Part shown: positions 8,910 through 18,124 of the stretch, one piece after another
How the letters are laid out: each line of letters opens with the position of its first letter
Position numbering within the stretch: the stretch's first letter is position 1
NCBI GenBank assembly: GCA_013154375.1
Contig: JAADCR010000022.1
Location: 1-51,536 of the forward strand
Direction: 5' to 3'
DNA: 51,536 nucleotides
DNA from: Aquificota bacterium
GTDB lineage: Bacteria; Aquificota; Aquificia; Aquificales; Aquificaceae
Position numbers and translations under genes: made by a program
The notes under the pieces: model-generated
Told to the model about the DNA's origin: nothing
The model's input: only the letters and a program-made list of their open reading frames with translations
Databases searched by the model: none

Positions 8910-9845
8910 ATGCGGCGGATTCTGGACCACCTCGGGGCGGGCGTCGCGCTCTTCGACGGGGAAGGCAGGACGCTTCTGGCTAACCGGTTTATCCTCGAGC
9001 GCTTCGGCGAGCTTAAGCGCGGCAGCCCGTACTACGAGGGGCTTAAGAGTCTGGCGCTCATAAGTGCCGTCCACGACGCGTACGCCCACAAAAAGGACGG
9101 GGAGGGGAGCTTCAGCTACGGCGGCCGCTCTTACCGCTACAGGACCTTTTACGCGCCCGAGGGCGTGGGCCTGCTGGTGGAAGACGTGAGCGACCGCGAG
9201 CAGTTCGAGCGGCTTAAGGAGGAGTTTCTCTCTACGGTTAGCCACGAGCTGAAGACGCCCCTCTCGGTGCTGCTTTTAAGCTTAGAGACGCTCGAGGAGC
9301 GTCTCGAGGGTAAAGACAGGGAGCTGTTACGCCGCTCTAAGCGGCGTCTTTTAGAGCTACAAAAGCTCGTGGAAGGGGTTTACTTTTTGACGCTTAACCG
9401 GCTGCCCGAGAGAAAGCACTTCTCGGTCAGGCGGCTCGTAGAGGAGGTTCTCGAGGAGCTCTCTTCGCTTATACGGGAGAAGAAGCTTAACGTAAGGCTC
9501 GAGGGGGAGCTGGAGCTCGAAGGCGACGAGAGGGTTATGCGCTTGGCGCTGAAGAACCTGCTTGAGAACGCGGTGAAGTTTAACCGCGAGGGCGGCTCGG
9601 TGGAGGTAAAGCTCGAGCGGCGCGGCAGGCTCGGACGCGTAACGGTTAGGGACGAAGGGAGAGGGATAGAGCGCGAGCTTCTGCCCGCGGTAAAAGAGCC
9701 TTTTATTAAGGGCGAGGAGAGCGAGGGTCTGGGGCTGGGTCTGGCGCTGGCGGAGCGGGCGGTCCGCCTCCACGGCGGCCGTCTGGAGATAAAGAGCTCT
9801 CACGAAGGGACGACGGCCGAGATTACCCTCCCTTTAACTTCCTGA
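8910..9845 (+). CDS. Soluble PAS-domain sensor histidine kinase (PhoR-like core)
   Basis: A 311-residue histidine kinase with no membrane segment. It opens with a PAS-like domain (about 1-92). The HisKA dimerisation helices contain phospho-acceptor H112 ([12 protein letters not shown]). The HATPase domain has an N box ([12 protein letters not shown]), G1 (VRDEGRGIE) and G2 ([13 protein letters not shown]). The sequence resembles the cytoplasmic part of PhoR and ResE-type kinases with the transmembrane and extracytoplasmic parts missing, so the signal must be intracellular or passed on by another protein. It is transcribed away from the response regulator. A TATTAT hexamer lies 9 bases before the ATG and no close Shine-Dalgarno is visible. 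The 3' end overlaps lpxD by 23 bases on the opposite strand. Confidence 0.9.
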   Translation: MRRILDHLGAGVALFDGEGRTLLANRFILERFGELKRGSPYYEGLKSLALISAVHDAYAHKKDGEGSFSYGGRSYRYRTFYAPEGVGLLVEDVSDREQFERLKEEFLSTVSHELKTPLSVLLLSLETLEERLEGKDRELLRRSKRRLLELQKLVEGVYFLTLNRLPERKHFSVRRLVEEVLEELSSLIREKKLNVRLEGELELEGDERVMRLALKNLLENAVKFNREGGSVEVKLERRGRLGRVTVRDEGRGIERELLPAVKEPFIKGEESEGLGLGLALAERAVRLHGGRLEIKSSHEGTTAEITLPLTS

Positions 9846-10800
9846 AGAGCTCGGGCAGGCGGAGTATGTAGAGGTAAATCCGCTTCCAGCGGCTCCACTC
9901 TATGGCCGGGAGGTTAGCTCCGTAGGTCTTCCCGCCCTTAAGGTCGGAGGCTACGCCCGACTTGGCCGTCACCACGGCCCCGTCGCCTATCTTAACGTGG
10001 TCCGCCACGCCCACCTGCCCGGCCAGCATGACGCGCCTGCCCGTCTCCACGCTGCCCGAGAGGCCCACCTGCGAGACGAGCAGGTTCTCGGGCCCCACTT
10101 TACAGTTGTGGCCTATCATAACGAGGTTGTCGACTTTCGTGTCGCGTCCTACGCGCGTCTCGGTAAGGAGCGCCCGGTCCACGGTGGCGTTGGCGCCTAT
10201 CTCCACCCCGTCCTCTATAACCACCACGCCCGCGTGGGGCAGCTTGACGATGCCCTCCGGACCGACGTAGTAGCCGAACCCGTCGGCGCCTATAACGGCA
10301 CCGCTGTGTATCCTGACGCGCCTACCTATAACCGTTCTCGGGTAGATGTGTACGCCGCTGAATATCACCGTCCCGTCGCCTATGGTCGTCCCGTCTCCTA
10401 TAAAGGTAAACGGGTAAATCTTAACCCCGTCGCCTATCCGGACGTTCTTTCCTACGACGACGAAGTCGCCTAAGTAGACGTCTCTGCCCAGCGTCGTGCC
10501 CTCGCCCACGACGGCGTTGGGCGAGACGCCCGTGGGGTGCTCCTCGGGGTAGAGGCGCGACAGCGCCAGCGCTAAAGCGAGCTTAACGCTCTTGACGCGG
10601 AGCGAAGGCTCGAGCTTTGTCTCGTGCTCGACCACGGGCAGGGCGCCGGCCTCTAAGGCCTTGCGCGCTTCCTCTTCGTTTCGGCAGAACACGAGCGTGT
10701 TGGGCCGGGGCTTCTCGGGCGGCGAGACGCCCTCTATCCGCTCGGGCGGTCTGCCTTTAACCTCGGCCTTTAGAAGCTCTATAAGCTCGTCAGACCTCAT
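9823..10800 (-). CDS. lpxD: UDP-3-O-(3-hydroxyacyl)glucosamine N-acyltransferase LpxD
   Basis: A 325-residue lipid A enzyme that adds the second hydroxyacyl chain to UDP-glucosamine from acyl-ACP. The N-terminal uridine-binding domain (about 1-90) precedes a left-handed beta-helix of hexapeptide repeats (about 95-290), seen as the recurring I-G-D-G-x-x-I pattern. The catalytic His is in [10 protein letters not shown], and the family segment IGADGFGY is intact. The C-terminal helical tail (about 295-325) fits ACP binding. It overlaps the end of rnr by 11 bases, so the two genes form an operon. With lptD and lpxI in the same window this supports a full lipopolysaccharide outer membrane. Confidence 0.92.
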   Translation of the reverse strand: MRSDELIELLKAEVKGRPPERIEGVSPPEKPRPNTLVFCRNEEEARKALEAGALPVVEHETKLEPSLRVKSVKLALALALSRLYPEEHPTGVSPNAVVGEGTTLGRDVYLGDFVVVGKNVRIGDGVKIYPFTFIGDGTTIGDGTVIFSGVHIYPRTVIGRRVRIHSGAVIGADGFGYYVGPEGIVKLPHAGVVVIEDGVEIGANATVDRALLTETRVGRDTKVDNLVMIGHNCKVGPENLLVSQVGLSGSVETGRRVMLAGQVGVADHVKIGDGAVVTAKSGVASDLKGGKTYGANLPAIEWSRWKRIYLYILRLPELFRKLKGG

Positions 10801-12910
10801 GCTTTTTAATTTTCTCCACGAGACCGAACTCGACGCGGGGCGTCTCCTCGTCTACCGATAGTACTTTTACCTTAACGTGGTCGCCCAGACGGAAGACCTT
10901 GCCCGTCCTTACGCCCACGAGCCGGTGGGCCGGCTCGTCGTAGACGTACTCGTCGTCTTTAAGCGTGCTTATCCTCACGAGCCCTTCCACGAGGTTCTCC
11001 TCGAGCTCGACGAAAAAGCCGAAGGGTACCACGCCCGTAATGACGCCTATAAACTCTTCGCCAATCCGGCCTTTCATGTAGCGGGCCTTCATGTAGTCGA
11101 TGGCCTCCATCTCCGCCTCGTCGGCCAGCCGCTCGCGCTTGGACAGGTAGTTACCGGCTTCCTCTAAGTAAGCGAGCGTCTTCTCGAAGTCTAAAGGCTC
11201 GCCCTTTAGGGCTTTTTTGAGCAGCCGGTGGACGATAAGGTCGGGGTAGCGTCTTATGGGAGAGGTAAAGTGGGCGTAGTACTCGAGGGCGAGACCGAAG
11301 TGGCCCGTGTTGTGGGGGCTGTACTTGGCGCGGGCCATGGCCCTTAAGGTTAGAAACCTCACGAGGTTCTCCTCGGGACGGCCCTCGAAGTCTTCTATTA
11401 TCTTCTGGAAGAACTTGGGCGTAAACTCGTGCGGTCTTCTTACCTTGTAGCCTAAGCCCTCGAGTATCTCGAGGAGGTTCTCCACGCGCTCCTCGTCGGG
11501 CGGGTCGTGGACGCGGTAGAGGCACGGGTAGCCGAGGTGGCTGAGGTGCTGCGCCACCGTCTCGTTGGCCGCTATCATGAACTGCTCTATAATTTTGTGT
11601 GCCACGTGCCGCTCGTACGGGTATATGGCCGTCGGCTCGCCGTACTCGTCTACGATAACCTCCGCCTCGGGCAGGTCGAAGTCTATGCTCCCCATCTCCC
11701 ACCGCTTACGGCTTAGTATCCGGTAAAGGTTCTCCATAAGCCTTAACGGCTCGACCAGATGCGCGAGCTTGTTCTCCAGCGGCGGCTCGCCGACTATTAG
11801 CGCGAGCGCCTCGTTGTAAGTCAGGCGGGCCTTGCTTCTTATCACGCTCTCGTACAGGTCGTAAGCCTTCAGGTTCCCCTTCTCGTCGAAGACCATCTCG
11901 ACGGTAAAGGCGAGCTTGTCCTCGTTAGGTCTTAAGCTGCAGACGCGGGCCGAGAGCTTCTCCGGGAGCATGTGGAGCGCCCTGTCGGGAAAGTAGAAGG
12001 TAAAGCCCCGCTTGTAGGCCTCCTCGTCTAAGGCCGAGCCTTCTTTTACGTAGTAGCTAACGTCGGCTATGTGGACGAAAAGGCGGTAGTAGCCTTCGGG
12101 CGTGAGCTCTATGGCCACCGCGTCGTCAAAGTCGCGGGCCCTCTCGGGGTCTATGGTAAAGCAGAGCTGGTCCCTGAGGTCGCGCCGCCGCTGAAGCTCC
12201 TCGGGCGGTATCTCTTCGGGAATCTCTTCGGCCTCTTTAAGCACCTCTTCTGGGTAAGAGGTGGGCAGGTTGTACTTCCGTATAATGACCTCGACGGCGA
12301 TAAAGTCTTTTTTAGGGTCGCCGAGGACCTCTTTTACGCGGCCGCGCGGGGGGCTTTTTTTACTCGGGTACTGCGTAAGCTCTACCACGACCACTAAACC
12401 GTCTTCGTACCTCTCGCAGTCCTTTTTAGGAAGGAGTATCTTCAGGTGCGCGTTCTCGTCTAAGGGTTTGGCGTAACAACTTTTCTCCTCTTTTACTATC
12501 TTGGCTACGAGCTCCTTTTTGGCCCGCTTTAAAATTCTTAAGATGCGGACCTCTTTTTTACCCTTGTACTCGGTAAGACGGGCCTTCACCTCGTCGCCGT
12601 GCATAAGGCGGGTCATCTCGAAGTGGGGTATGTAAACGTCTTTCCCGCCCTCGACCTCTAAAAAGCCGAAGCCTCCCGGGTAAGCCAGCACCCTACCCGT
12701 AAGGGTCTCTTCCTTAGCAAGCTCGTACTTACCCTTAACCACCTTAACCTTCTCTTCCTTTTTGAGTTTACGGAGGACCTTCTTTAGCGTCTTACGGCCC
12801 TTCTTGTCGAGCCCTAAAAGGCTGGATATCTGGAGGAAGTGGAGGGGTTTGTTGCGCTTTTTAAGGAGGCGGAGCACCTCCTTCTCGAGGGCTTCTTTCT
12901 CACTCGTCAT
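10790..12910 (-). CDS. rnr: Ribonuclease R (RNase II/R family 3'-5' exoribonuclease)
   Basis: A 706-residue processive 3'-5' exoribonuclease. A winged-helix domain at the N-terminus (about 1-65) is followed by cold-shock OB folds. The RNB catalytic domain begins near 250 with the metal-binding aspartates in [11 protein letters not shown] and continues through [17 protein letters not shown]-terminal S1 domain (about 610-695) contains [20 protein letters not shown]. The order and the extra N-terminal helix domain match RNase R rather than RNase II. A TATATT hexamer lies 10 bases upstream of the ATG with no Shine-Dalgarno, so it is probably the leaderless first gene of rnr-lpxD. It would degrade structured RNA and mRNA decay intermediates. 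Confidence 0.93.
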   Translation of the reverse strand: MTSEKEALEKEVLRLLKKRNKPLHFLQISSLLGLDKKGRKTLKKVLRKLKKEEKVKVVKGKYELAKEETLTGRVLAYPGGFGFLEVEGGKDVYIPHFEMTRLMHGDEVKARLTEYKGKKEVRILRILKRAKKELVAKIVKEEKSCYAKPLDENAHLKILLPKKDCERYEDGLVVVVELTQYPSKKSPPRGRVKEVLGDPKKDFIAVEVIIRKYNLPTSYPEEVLKEAEEIPEEIPPEELQRRRDLRDQLCFTIDPERARDFDDAVAIELTPEGYYRLFVHIADVSYYVKEGSALDEEAYKRGFTFYFPDRALHMLPEKLSARVCSLRPNEDKLAFTVEMVFDEKGNLKAYDLYESVIRSKARLTYNEALALIVGEPPLENKLAHLVEPLRLMENLYRILSRKRWEMGSIDFDLPEAEVIVDEYGEPTAIYPYERHVAHKIIEQFMIAANETVAQHLSHLGYPCLYRVHDPPDEERVENLLEILEGLGYKVRRPHEFTPKFFQKIIEDFEGRPEENLVRFLTLRAMARAKYSPHNTGHFGLALEYYAHFTSPIRRYPDLIVHRLLKKALKGEPLDFEKTLAYLEEAGNYLSKRERLADEAEMEAIDYMKARYMKGRIGEEFIGVITGVVPFGFFVELEENLVEGLVRISTLKDDEYVYDEPAHRLVGVRTGKVFRLGDHVKVKVLSVDEETPRVEFGLVEKIKKHEV

Positions 12911-12933
12911 TATAAGTAGAAATATACCTTAAT

Positions 12934-15366
12934 ATGGATAAGATGAAGCTCGTACGGCCGGGCAGAAGAACCGCCTTCGTCCACCGCGGTAAGTTTATAA
13001 CCTACGACGAGCTTTTGGGCTTCGTCGGCGCCCTTTCCGGGCGTCTGCCCTCCTCTTCGCGCGTGGCGCTGTTTGCCGAGAACCGTCCCGAGTGGGCTTA
13101 CGCGCTTTACGGTGCGTGGTTAAGAGGCTCGGCGGTGGTGCCCGTAGACTTTATGTCCAACGAGAAGGAGCTGAGCTTTATCCTTAAAGACGCCGAGCCC
13201 GAGCTTCTCGTCTGCTCTAACCAGACGCTCGAGACGGCCCGCAGAGCCGCCGAAGAGACGGGCACGCCGCTTTTAAACCTCGACGAGCTTAAGCTAACGC
13301 CCGGCAAGCCGGCCGAGCTGAGCTTCCCGCCCGAGCGGCTCGCGCTGCTGCCTTACACCTCGGGCACCACGGGCAGCCCCAAGGGCGTTATGCTGACCTT
13401 CGGTAACCTCTACTCTAACGTAAGGGCCGTCGAGAAGGTGGGCGTGGCCGGGCCCGAGGACGTTACGCTGGCGGTGCTGCCGTTTCACCACACCTACCCG
13501 CTTATGACTACGCTCCTGCTGCCGCTCTACTTAGGCGCTCAGGTGGTCTTTTTAGACGAGCTCTCGCCGCAGGACATGCTCGAGAAGATGCGGCGCTACG
13601 GCGTGACGGTTTTCGTCGGCGTGCCGCGGCTTTACGAGCTTTTAGTAAACCGGATAAAGGAGCGGATAAACGAGCGTCTGCCGGCGCGGCTGCTTTTCAA
13701 CCTCTCGAGAAAACTGAGAAACCCGTCCGTAGGGCGGAAGCTCTTTAAACCCGTCCACGAGAGCATGGGCGGTAGGCTCCGCTACATGGTAAGCGGCGGG
13801 GCTAAGCTGCCGCTCGAGGTAGCCCTCGACCTTACGGCCTTAGGCTTTACCGTCTTAGAAGGCTACGGCCTTACGGAGACCTCACCCATCGTCTCGTTCA
13901 ACCCGCCCGGCAAGGTTAAGCTCGGCTCGGTGGGACTGCCCATCGAGGGCGTCGAGGTAAAGATTAGCGACGAAGGGGAGATTTTAGTAAAAGGGCCCAA
14001 CGTCATGAAGGGCTACTGGAAGAGGCCTGACGAGACGGCCCGCGTTATAAAAGACGGCTGGCTCCACACGGGCGACCTCGGGTACTTAGACCAAGAGGGC
14101 TACCTTTACGTAACCGGCCGGAAGAAAGAGCTCATCGTCCTGCCGAGCGGTAAGAACGTCTTTCCCGAGGAGATAGAGCGCGAGCTTCTTAAGGCCGCGC
14201 CCTTTATAAAAGAGGTGGGCGTCTTCGAAAAGGGCGGCAAGCTTTACGCGCTCATATACCCCGACCTCGAGAAGGTAAAAGAGCTGGGCATCGTGAACCT
14301 ATACGAGACGCTAAAGTGGGAAGTAGTTGACCGCGTAAACCGCTCCCTGCCCGAGTGGAAGCGCCTCGCCGGCTTTAAAGTGGTAAAAACCGAGCTGCCT
14401 AAGACGCGCCTCGGCAAACTCAAACGCTACTTACTACCCTCCCTCTACGAGAAAGAAGAAGAGACGCCCTCCGGGCGTAGAGAGGAGCACCCGCTTATAG
14501 CTTTCCTCGAGAAGCTCTCGGGACGGCCCGTCTTACCCGAGCACCACCTCGAGCTCGACCTCGGGCTCGACTCGCTGGCTAAGCTCGAGCTGCTGGCGTT
14601 TTTAGACAAGAGCTTCGGCGTTAAGCTCACCGAAGAGGAGCTGGCCCGGCGGCAGACCGTAAAGGAGCTACTTGAGCTCGTAGACCGCGAGCAGACGGAG
14701 CCTACGGGCGTCTCGTGGAGGGAGATTCTCCTTCAGGGCAGTTGCGAGCTTCCGCACTACCCGCTCGTCTTCGAGGCCGGTCTGCTGGCGCTAAGGGCCT
14801 ACTTTAAGCTTTACCACCGGATGGAGGTACTGGGTCTGGAGAACCTCCCGCGGCTGCCTTTTATCCTCGCGCCTAACCACCAGAGCTACCTCGACGCCTT
14901 TGCCGTAGCCTCGGCCCTGCCTACGGAGCTGGCGCGTAACACCTACTTTATAGGCGACGAGAAGTACTTTAAAAACCCGCTTACGGCCCTCTTTGCCCGC
15001 CTCGCGCACGTCATAACCGTAAACCTAAACAGAGGACTTGCCGAGAGTCTCAAGCGGGCCGCCTGCGCCCTCAGAAGCGGCAAGGCCGTGCTCATATTCC
15101 CCGAGGGCGCCCGGACGCGCACGGGCGCGCTTATGGAGTTTAAAAAGGGCGTGGCCATACTGGCCAAGGAGCTGGGCGTGCCCGTCGTACCCGTGGGCAT
15201 AAAGGGCGGCTACGAGGCGTGGTCCGTCTACGACAAGCTGCCCAAACCCGCCAAGATAACCGTTCTCTTCGGTAAACCCCTAACGGCCGGTAAAGACGAG
15301 TCTTACGAAGCCTTTACCGAGCGCCTTAGGCGCTCGGTCTTTGAGCTTCTTTACGGAAAGACTTGA
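12934..15366 (+). CDS. Three-domain protein: acyl-activating enzyme + acyl carrier domain + 1-acylglycerol-phosphate acyltransferase
   Basis: An 810-residue multidomain lipid enzyme. Residues 1-500 form an AMP-binding ligase with P-loop YTSGTTGSPKG (141-151), GYGLTETSP (310-318), HTGDLGY and the A10 lysine K495 (TRLGKLKR). Residues about 515-585 are an acyl carrier domain with phosphopantetheine site S547 (DLGLDSL). Residues about 610-810 are a PlsC acyltransferase with catalytic H649-x4-D654 (NHQSYLD) and FPEGARTRTG (722-731). A free fatty acid could be activated, loaded on the tethered carrier and moved to a lysophospholipid or similar acceptor without release. E. coli Aas has the acyltransferase first and no such tethered carrier. 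The acceptor is unknown. A TATACC hexamer lies 5 bases before the start. Confidence 0.88.
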   Translation: MDKMKLVRPGRRTAFVHRGKFITYDELLGFVGALSGRLPSSSRVALFAENRPEWAYALYGAWLRGSAVVPVDFMSNEKELSFILKDAEPELLVCSNQTLETARRAAEETGTPLLNLDELKLTPGKPAELSFPPERLALLPYTSGTTGSPKGVMLTFGNLYSNVRAVEKVGVAGPEDVTLAVLPFHHTYPLMTTLLLPLYLGAQVVFLDELSPQDMLEKMRRYGVTVFVGVPRLYELLVNRIKERINERLPARLLFNLSRKLRNPSVGRKLFKPVHESMGGRLRYMVSGGAKLPLEVALDLTALGFTVLEGYGLTETSPIVSFNPPGKVKLGSVGLPIEGVEVKISDEGEILVKGPNVMKGYWKRPDETARVIKDGWLHTGDLGYLDQEGYLYVTGRKKELIVLPSGKNVFPEEIERELLKAAPFIKEVGVFEKGGKLYALIYPDLEKVKELGIVNLYETLKWEVVDRVNRSLPEWKRLAGFKVVKTELPKTRLGKLKRYLLPSLYEKEEETPSGRREEHPLIAFLEKLSGRPVLPEHHLELDLGLDSLAKLELLAFLDKSFGVKLTEEELARRQTVKELLELVDREQTEPTGVSWREILLQGSCELPHYPLVFEAGLLALRAYFKLYHRMEVLGLENLPRLPFILAPNHQSYLDAFAVASALPTELARNTYFIGDEKYFKNPLTALFARLAHVITVNLNRGLAESLKRAACALRSGKAVLIFPEGARTRTGALMEFKKGVAILAKELGVPVVPVGIKGGYEAWSVYDKLPKPAKITVLFGKPLTAGKDESYEAFTERLRRSVFELLYGKT

Positions 15367-15372
15367 CGGACC

Positions 15373-15408
15373 GTTAACGGGGTGTTAAATTTGTGTTAAA
15401 GTTGTTAA
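15373..15408 (+). promoter_or_regulatory. GTTAA direct repeats with 11-bp spacing (PhoB/PhoP-box-like)
   Basis: GTTAA occurs at 15373, 15384, 15395 and 15404, giving spacings of 11, 11 and 9 bases, in an otherwise T-rich non-coding stretch after the 810-residue protein. The array is in the same style as the TTAA repeats between the response regulator and its kinase, so it may be an operator of that regulator controlling the PepSY-type gene downstream. No experimental support is visible. Confidence 0.5.
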
Positions 15409-15422
15409 AAAATGAACGTGGC

Positions 15423-15494
15423 GTGAGAAAGGCCTCCTTCCTTCTGCCCCTTCTACTCTCTACCTCCCTTTTCCCTCCTTCCTTTTTGCCATGA
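15423..15494 (+). CDS. Possible 23-residue signal-peptide-like leader peptide coupled to the PepSY gene
   Basis: A GTG-started frame encodes VRKASFLLPLLLSTSLFPPS and three more residues, like a bare secretion signal. Its TGA overlaps the next gene's ATG as ATGA, the classic translational coupling arrangement. The downstream ATG has only pyrimidines before it and no Shine-Dalgarno, so coupling would explain how it is translated. The start itself lacks a clear ribosome site and may even precede the transcription start. It is therefore uncertain whether this is translated or is a decayed N-terminus. Confidence 0.35.
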   Translation: MRKASFLLPLLLSTSLFPPSFLP

Positions 15495-16822
15495 GGCGGC
15501 TTCACGCGTACGCGGGCTTTCTCGTAAGCTTCTGGCTGCTAGTTCTAACCCTTACGGGTCTGCTCTTAAACCACGAGAAGAACCTCTTTAGTCTTGACTT
15601 TCTGTGGAGGGTCGAGCTGCCGCGGTCGCTCTTCTCGGACCAAGCGTTGAAGCGTAACGGGAAGGCCGACATCACCTCGGCGGTAAAAACGCCCGCCGGT
15701 TACTTTATAGGTGCCTTTAGCGGTCTTTACGCGCCCTCGGGCCGGCGCGTCTACGAAGGGAGGGTGTTTAAGGTGGAGCTGCTAAGAAGCAGACCGAGGC
15801 CCGAGCTGCTTCTGGCCACCGACGACGGGTTAAAGCTTTACAAAGCAGGTAAAGTAGAGACGCTTGCGCTAAAAGGCAGAAAGGTTACGGCCGTATCGCT
15901 CAGCTACCCGAAGGTGCTACTCGTGGTTGACCGCCGCGACCTCTACCTGTACGACTTTAACGAAAAAAGGACGCTGTTTATCCCTACGCCCCTTAAAGCC
16001 GAGCCTACAAAAGAGGTAACGCTTAAGCGCTTCGTGCGCGACTTTCACTACGGTAGGGGTCTCCTGCCGGGCGAGAGCTCGGCACTGCTTAACGACGCGT
16101 TCTCCGTAGCCCTTCTGGTAAGCACGGTAAGCGGGTTTCTTTACTTTTTAGTTAGAAAGAGCCGCCGCAGGCGGCTTAAGCGGTTCCTCTTCCGCGTACA
16201 CGCCTCGCGCCTTCTGATTGTTACGCTGCCGTTCGTGCTCCTGCTTGCCCTTACGGGCTTGTTTATAAACAGGCCCCGGCTGTACGAGCCGCTGCTTAAA
16301 GAGAAGCTGCCCGAGCTGCTAACGCCGCCGGTCTACCGCGCGCCTTTCTACGACGTCTGGGACGCGGACCTAAGTAGCGGTACGGTAAGAATCGCCACAA
16401 GGCTGGGCCTGTACGAGCTTAAGCGCGGGCGCTGGGAGCTCGTCTACGAAGGCTTTACCTACCGTCTCCGGAGGTTCGGCGAGCGGCTCTATCTGGCAGG
16501 CATGGGCGTTCCTAACCGTCTGCTTTATAAAGGCCGGTGCTACGAGCTTCCCGGGGTGGTGAAGATGCCCGTCGACTTCGTAGTTAAAAACGGTCAAGTG
16601 GTTCCCGTAAGCCGCTCCGAGCTGCCCCTCGAGAGGGAAAAGCTCCCGCTTTACGAGTTTCTACTCTCACTCCACGACGCTACGCTAATAACGCCCGTTT
16701 TAAACGACTTAACGGGCGTCTTAACGGTTTTCCTGACGCTAAGTGCATCCTACTTCTGGCTAAAGAGAATAAAAGTAAGGTTTACCGCGAAGATGCCTCA
16801 GCCGGGAAGGAGTGAAGATTAA
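15491..16822 (+). CDS. PepSY-associated transmembrane protein
   Basis: A 443-residue inner-membrane protein of the PepSY-TM type. Hydrophobic helices lie at about 8-28, 205-228, 243-262 and 395-420. The first is preceded by RRLHAYAGF, and FHYGRGLLPGESS precedes the second, typical of the family's LH-x-x-x-G motifs. The two large loops (about 30-195 and 265-385) would lie in the periplasm and appear related to one another. Family members are linked to ferric siderophore reduction, cytochrome handling or periplasmic protease inhibition. No TonB receptor or siderophore gene is nearby, so the role is open. The PhoB-like repeat array upstream suggests control by the two-component system. Confidence 0.75.
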   Translation: MRRLHAYAGFLVSFWLLVLTLTGLLLNHEKNLFSLDFLWRVELPRSLFSDQALKRNGKADITSAVKTPAGYFIGAFSGLYAPSGRRVYEGRVFKVELLRSRPRPELLLATDDGLKLYKAGKVETLALKGRKVTAVSLSYPKVLLVVDRRDLYLYDFNEKRTLFIPTPLKAEPTKEVTLKRFVRDFHYGRGLLPGESSALLNDAFSVALLVSTVSGFLYFLVRKSRRRRLKRFLFRVHASRLLIVTLPFVLLLALTGLFINRPRLYEPLLKEKLPELLTPPVYRAPFYDVWDADLSSGTVRIATRLGLYELKRGRWELVYEGFTYRLRRFGERLYLAGMGVPNRLLYKGRCYELPGVVKMPVDFVVKNGQVVPVSRSELPLEREKLPLYEFLLSLHDATLITPVLNDLTGVLTVFLTLSASYFWLKRIKVRFTAKMPQPGRSED

Positions 16823-16889
16823 TGGTAAAGATTTAACTTTAAGTATTAAGATGTAAAGTAAGGTGGAGGGCACTTTCTGAGGGAAAAGT

Positions 16890-18086
16890 ATGACGGACAG
16901 AGTTAACGCCGTAATAGACGCTATAAAGAAAAGCAGTCTTAAACAGGTAATCCTGTACGGCCCTCCCGGAACGGGAAAGACGCATCTGGCTCAAAGAGTA
17001 GCCGAAGAACTTGTGTCAAGCACGTTAAAGTCCCCTAAGCTTTTCGAGCAGCACTGGAAAGCTTTCGTAGAGTTTCTGAGAAGAAATTATTTAAACCGGC
17101 AGTTTACAGCCAGAACGAAAAGCGGAAAAGTAAAAACGGCCAAGGTAGTTAAAGTAAACGATAAGCAAGTACGCCTTGAAATAGAGGGCGTAGCCCGGGG
17201 CGTTGGGATACGGCGCTTTAAAAAGAAAGTGGCCGAAGAGGCCGAGTACGACCCAAGTAAGTTTAAAAAAGGCGGAAGCGGAGATGTACCGGCGGAGCTT
17301 CTTATGAGCCTATTTTTGGGCCAGTTTCTTAACCATTTTGTTAAAGCAAATCTTGCCAGTTTTATCACCTTAGTTCAGTTCCACCCTTCTTACTCTTACG
17401 AGGACTTCGTGCGGGGCATACGGGCAAAAACCACAGAAGGTCAGGTAGTTTACGAGACGGTAAACAAGACCTTCGGACACGTCTGCGAACAGGCTTTAGC
17501 AAACCCCGAGAAAACCTTCGTGTTAATTGTAGACGAGATTAACCGGGCCAACCTACCGGCCGTACTCGGTGAGCTTATATACGGTCTCGAGTACAGAGGT
17601 AGACCCGTCGAGACGCCTTACGAGATAAACGGAACCTTTACGCTCGTCGTACCGGAAAACCTCGTCGTTATAGGCACCATGAACACCGCTGACCGGAGCA
17701 TAGGCTCTATAGACTACGCCGTAAGAAGACGGTTTCTGTTTTTTCCCGTACGAGCCGACAAGAAGGCTATAACGAACCAGAAAGCCCGCAGACTTTACGA
17801 ACAGGTAGTGGAAAGACTTTTCACGCCCGAGCGCCTCTCGGTAGACTTTCAAGACGCAGCTGAGGACCTAAAGGTAGGACATACCTACTTTCTAGGTACC
17901 GACGAAGAGGTAGCTTACAAGTTTACATACCAAGTAGTTCCTTTAATAGAAGAGTATCTGAAAGATGGCGTCTTTAAAAACGAAGAGGTAGTGAAGGAGG
18001 TTTTTACGGATACTTTCGGGAAGGAGGGTGAAAACTGGCACGAGCTAAGCCCCGAGACCGTACTCAAGAGCTTACGCGCCTTTTAA
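16890..18086 (+). CDS. mcrB: McrB-type GTPase/AAA+ subunit of a McrBC restriction system
   Basis: A 398-residue AAA+ motor of the McrB clade, which in E. coli hydrolyses GTP to translocate DNA and drive cleavage by McrC. Walker A is GPPGTGKT (24-31), Walker B is VLIVDEINRAN (211-221), and the clade signature MNTADRS (264-270) is exact. The conserved VQFHPSYSYEDF is at 162-173. There is no N-terminal methylcytosine-binding domain: the P-loop comes almost at once. About 130 residues separate Walker A from the conserved segment, far more than usual. The extra part includes a Lys-rich, beta-like stretch (about 70-118). GAGGG precedes the ATG. Base use is more A-rich than in its neighbours, suggesting transfer. 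Confidence 0.88.
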   Translation: MTDRVNAVIDAIKKSSLKQVILYGPPGTGKTHLAQRVAEELVSSTLKSPKLFEQHWKAFVEFLRRNYLNRQFTARTKSGKVKTAKVVKVNDKQVRLEIEGVARGVGIRRFKKKVAEEAEYDPSKFKKGGSGDVPAELLMSLFLGQFLNHFVKANLASFITLVQFHPSYSYEDFVRGIRAKTTEGQVVYETVNKTFGHVCEQALANPEKTFVLIVDEINRANLPAVLGELIYGLEYRGRPVETPYEINGTFTLVVPENLVVIGTMNTADRSIGSIDYAVRRRFLFFPVRADKKAITNQKARRLYEQVVERLFTPERLSVDFQDAAEDLKVGHTYFLGTDEEVAYKFTYQVVPLIEEYLKDGVFKNEEVVKEVFTDTFGKEGENWHELSPETVLKSLRAF

Positions 18087-18124
18087 AGAAGTTAGAAAAC
18101 CTCAGAGAGCACGAGCGCGTAAAA

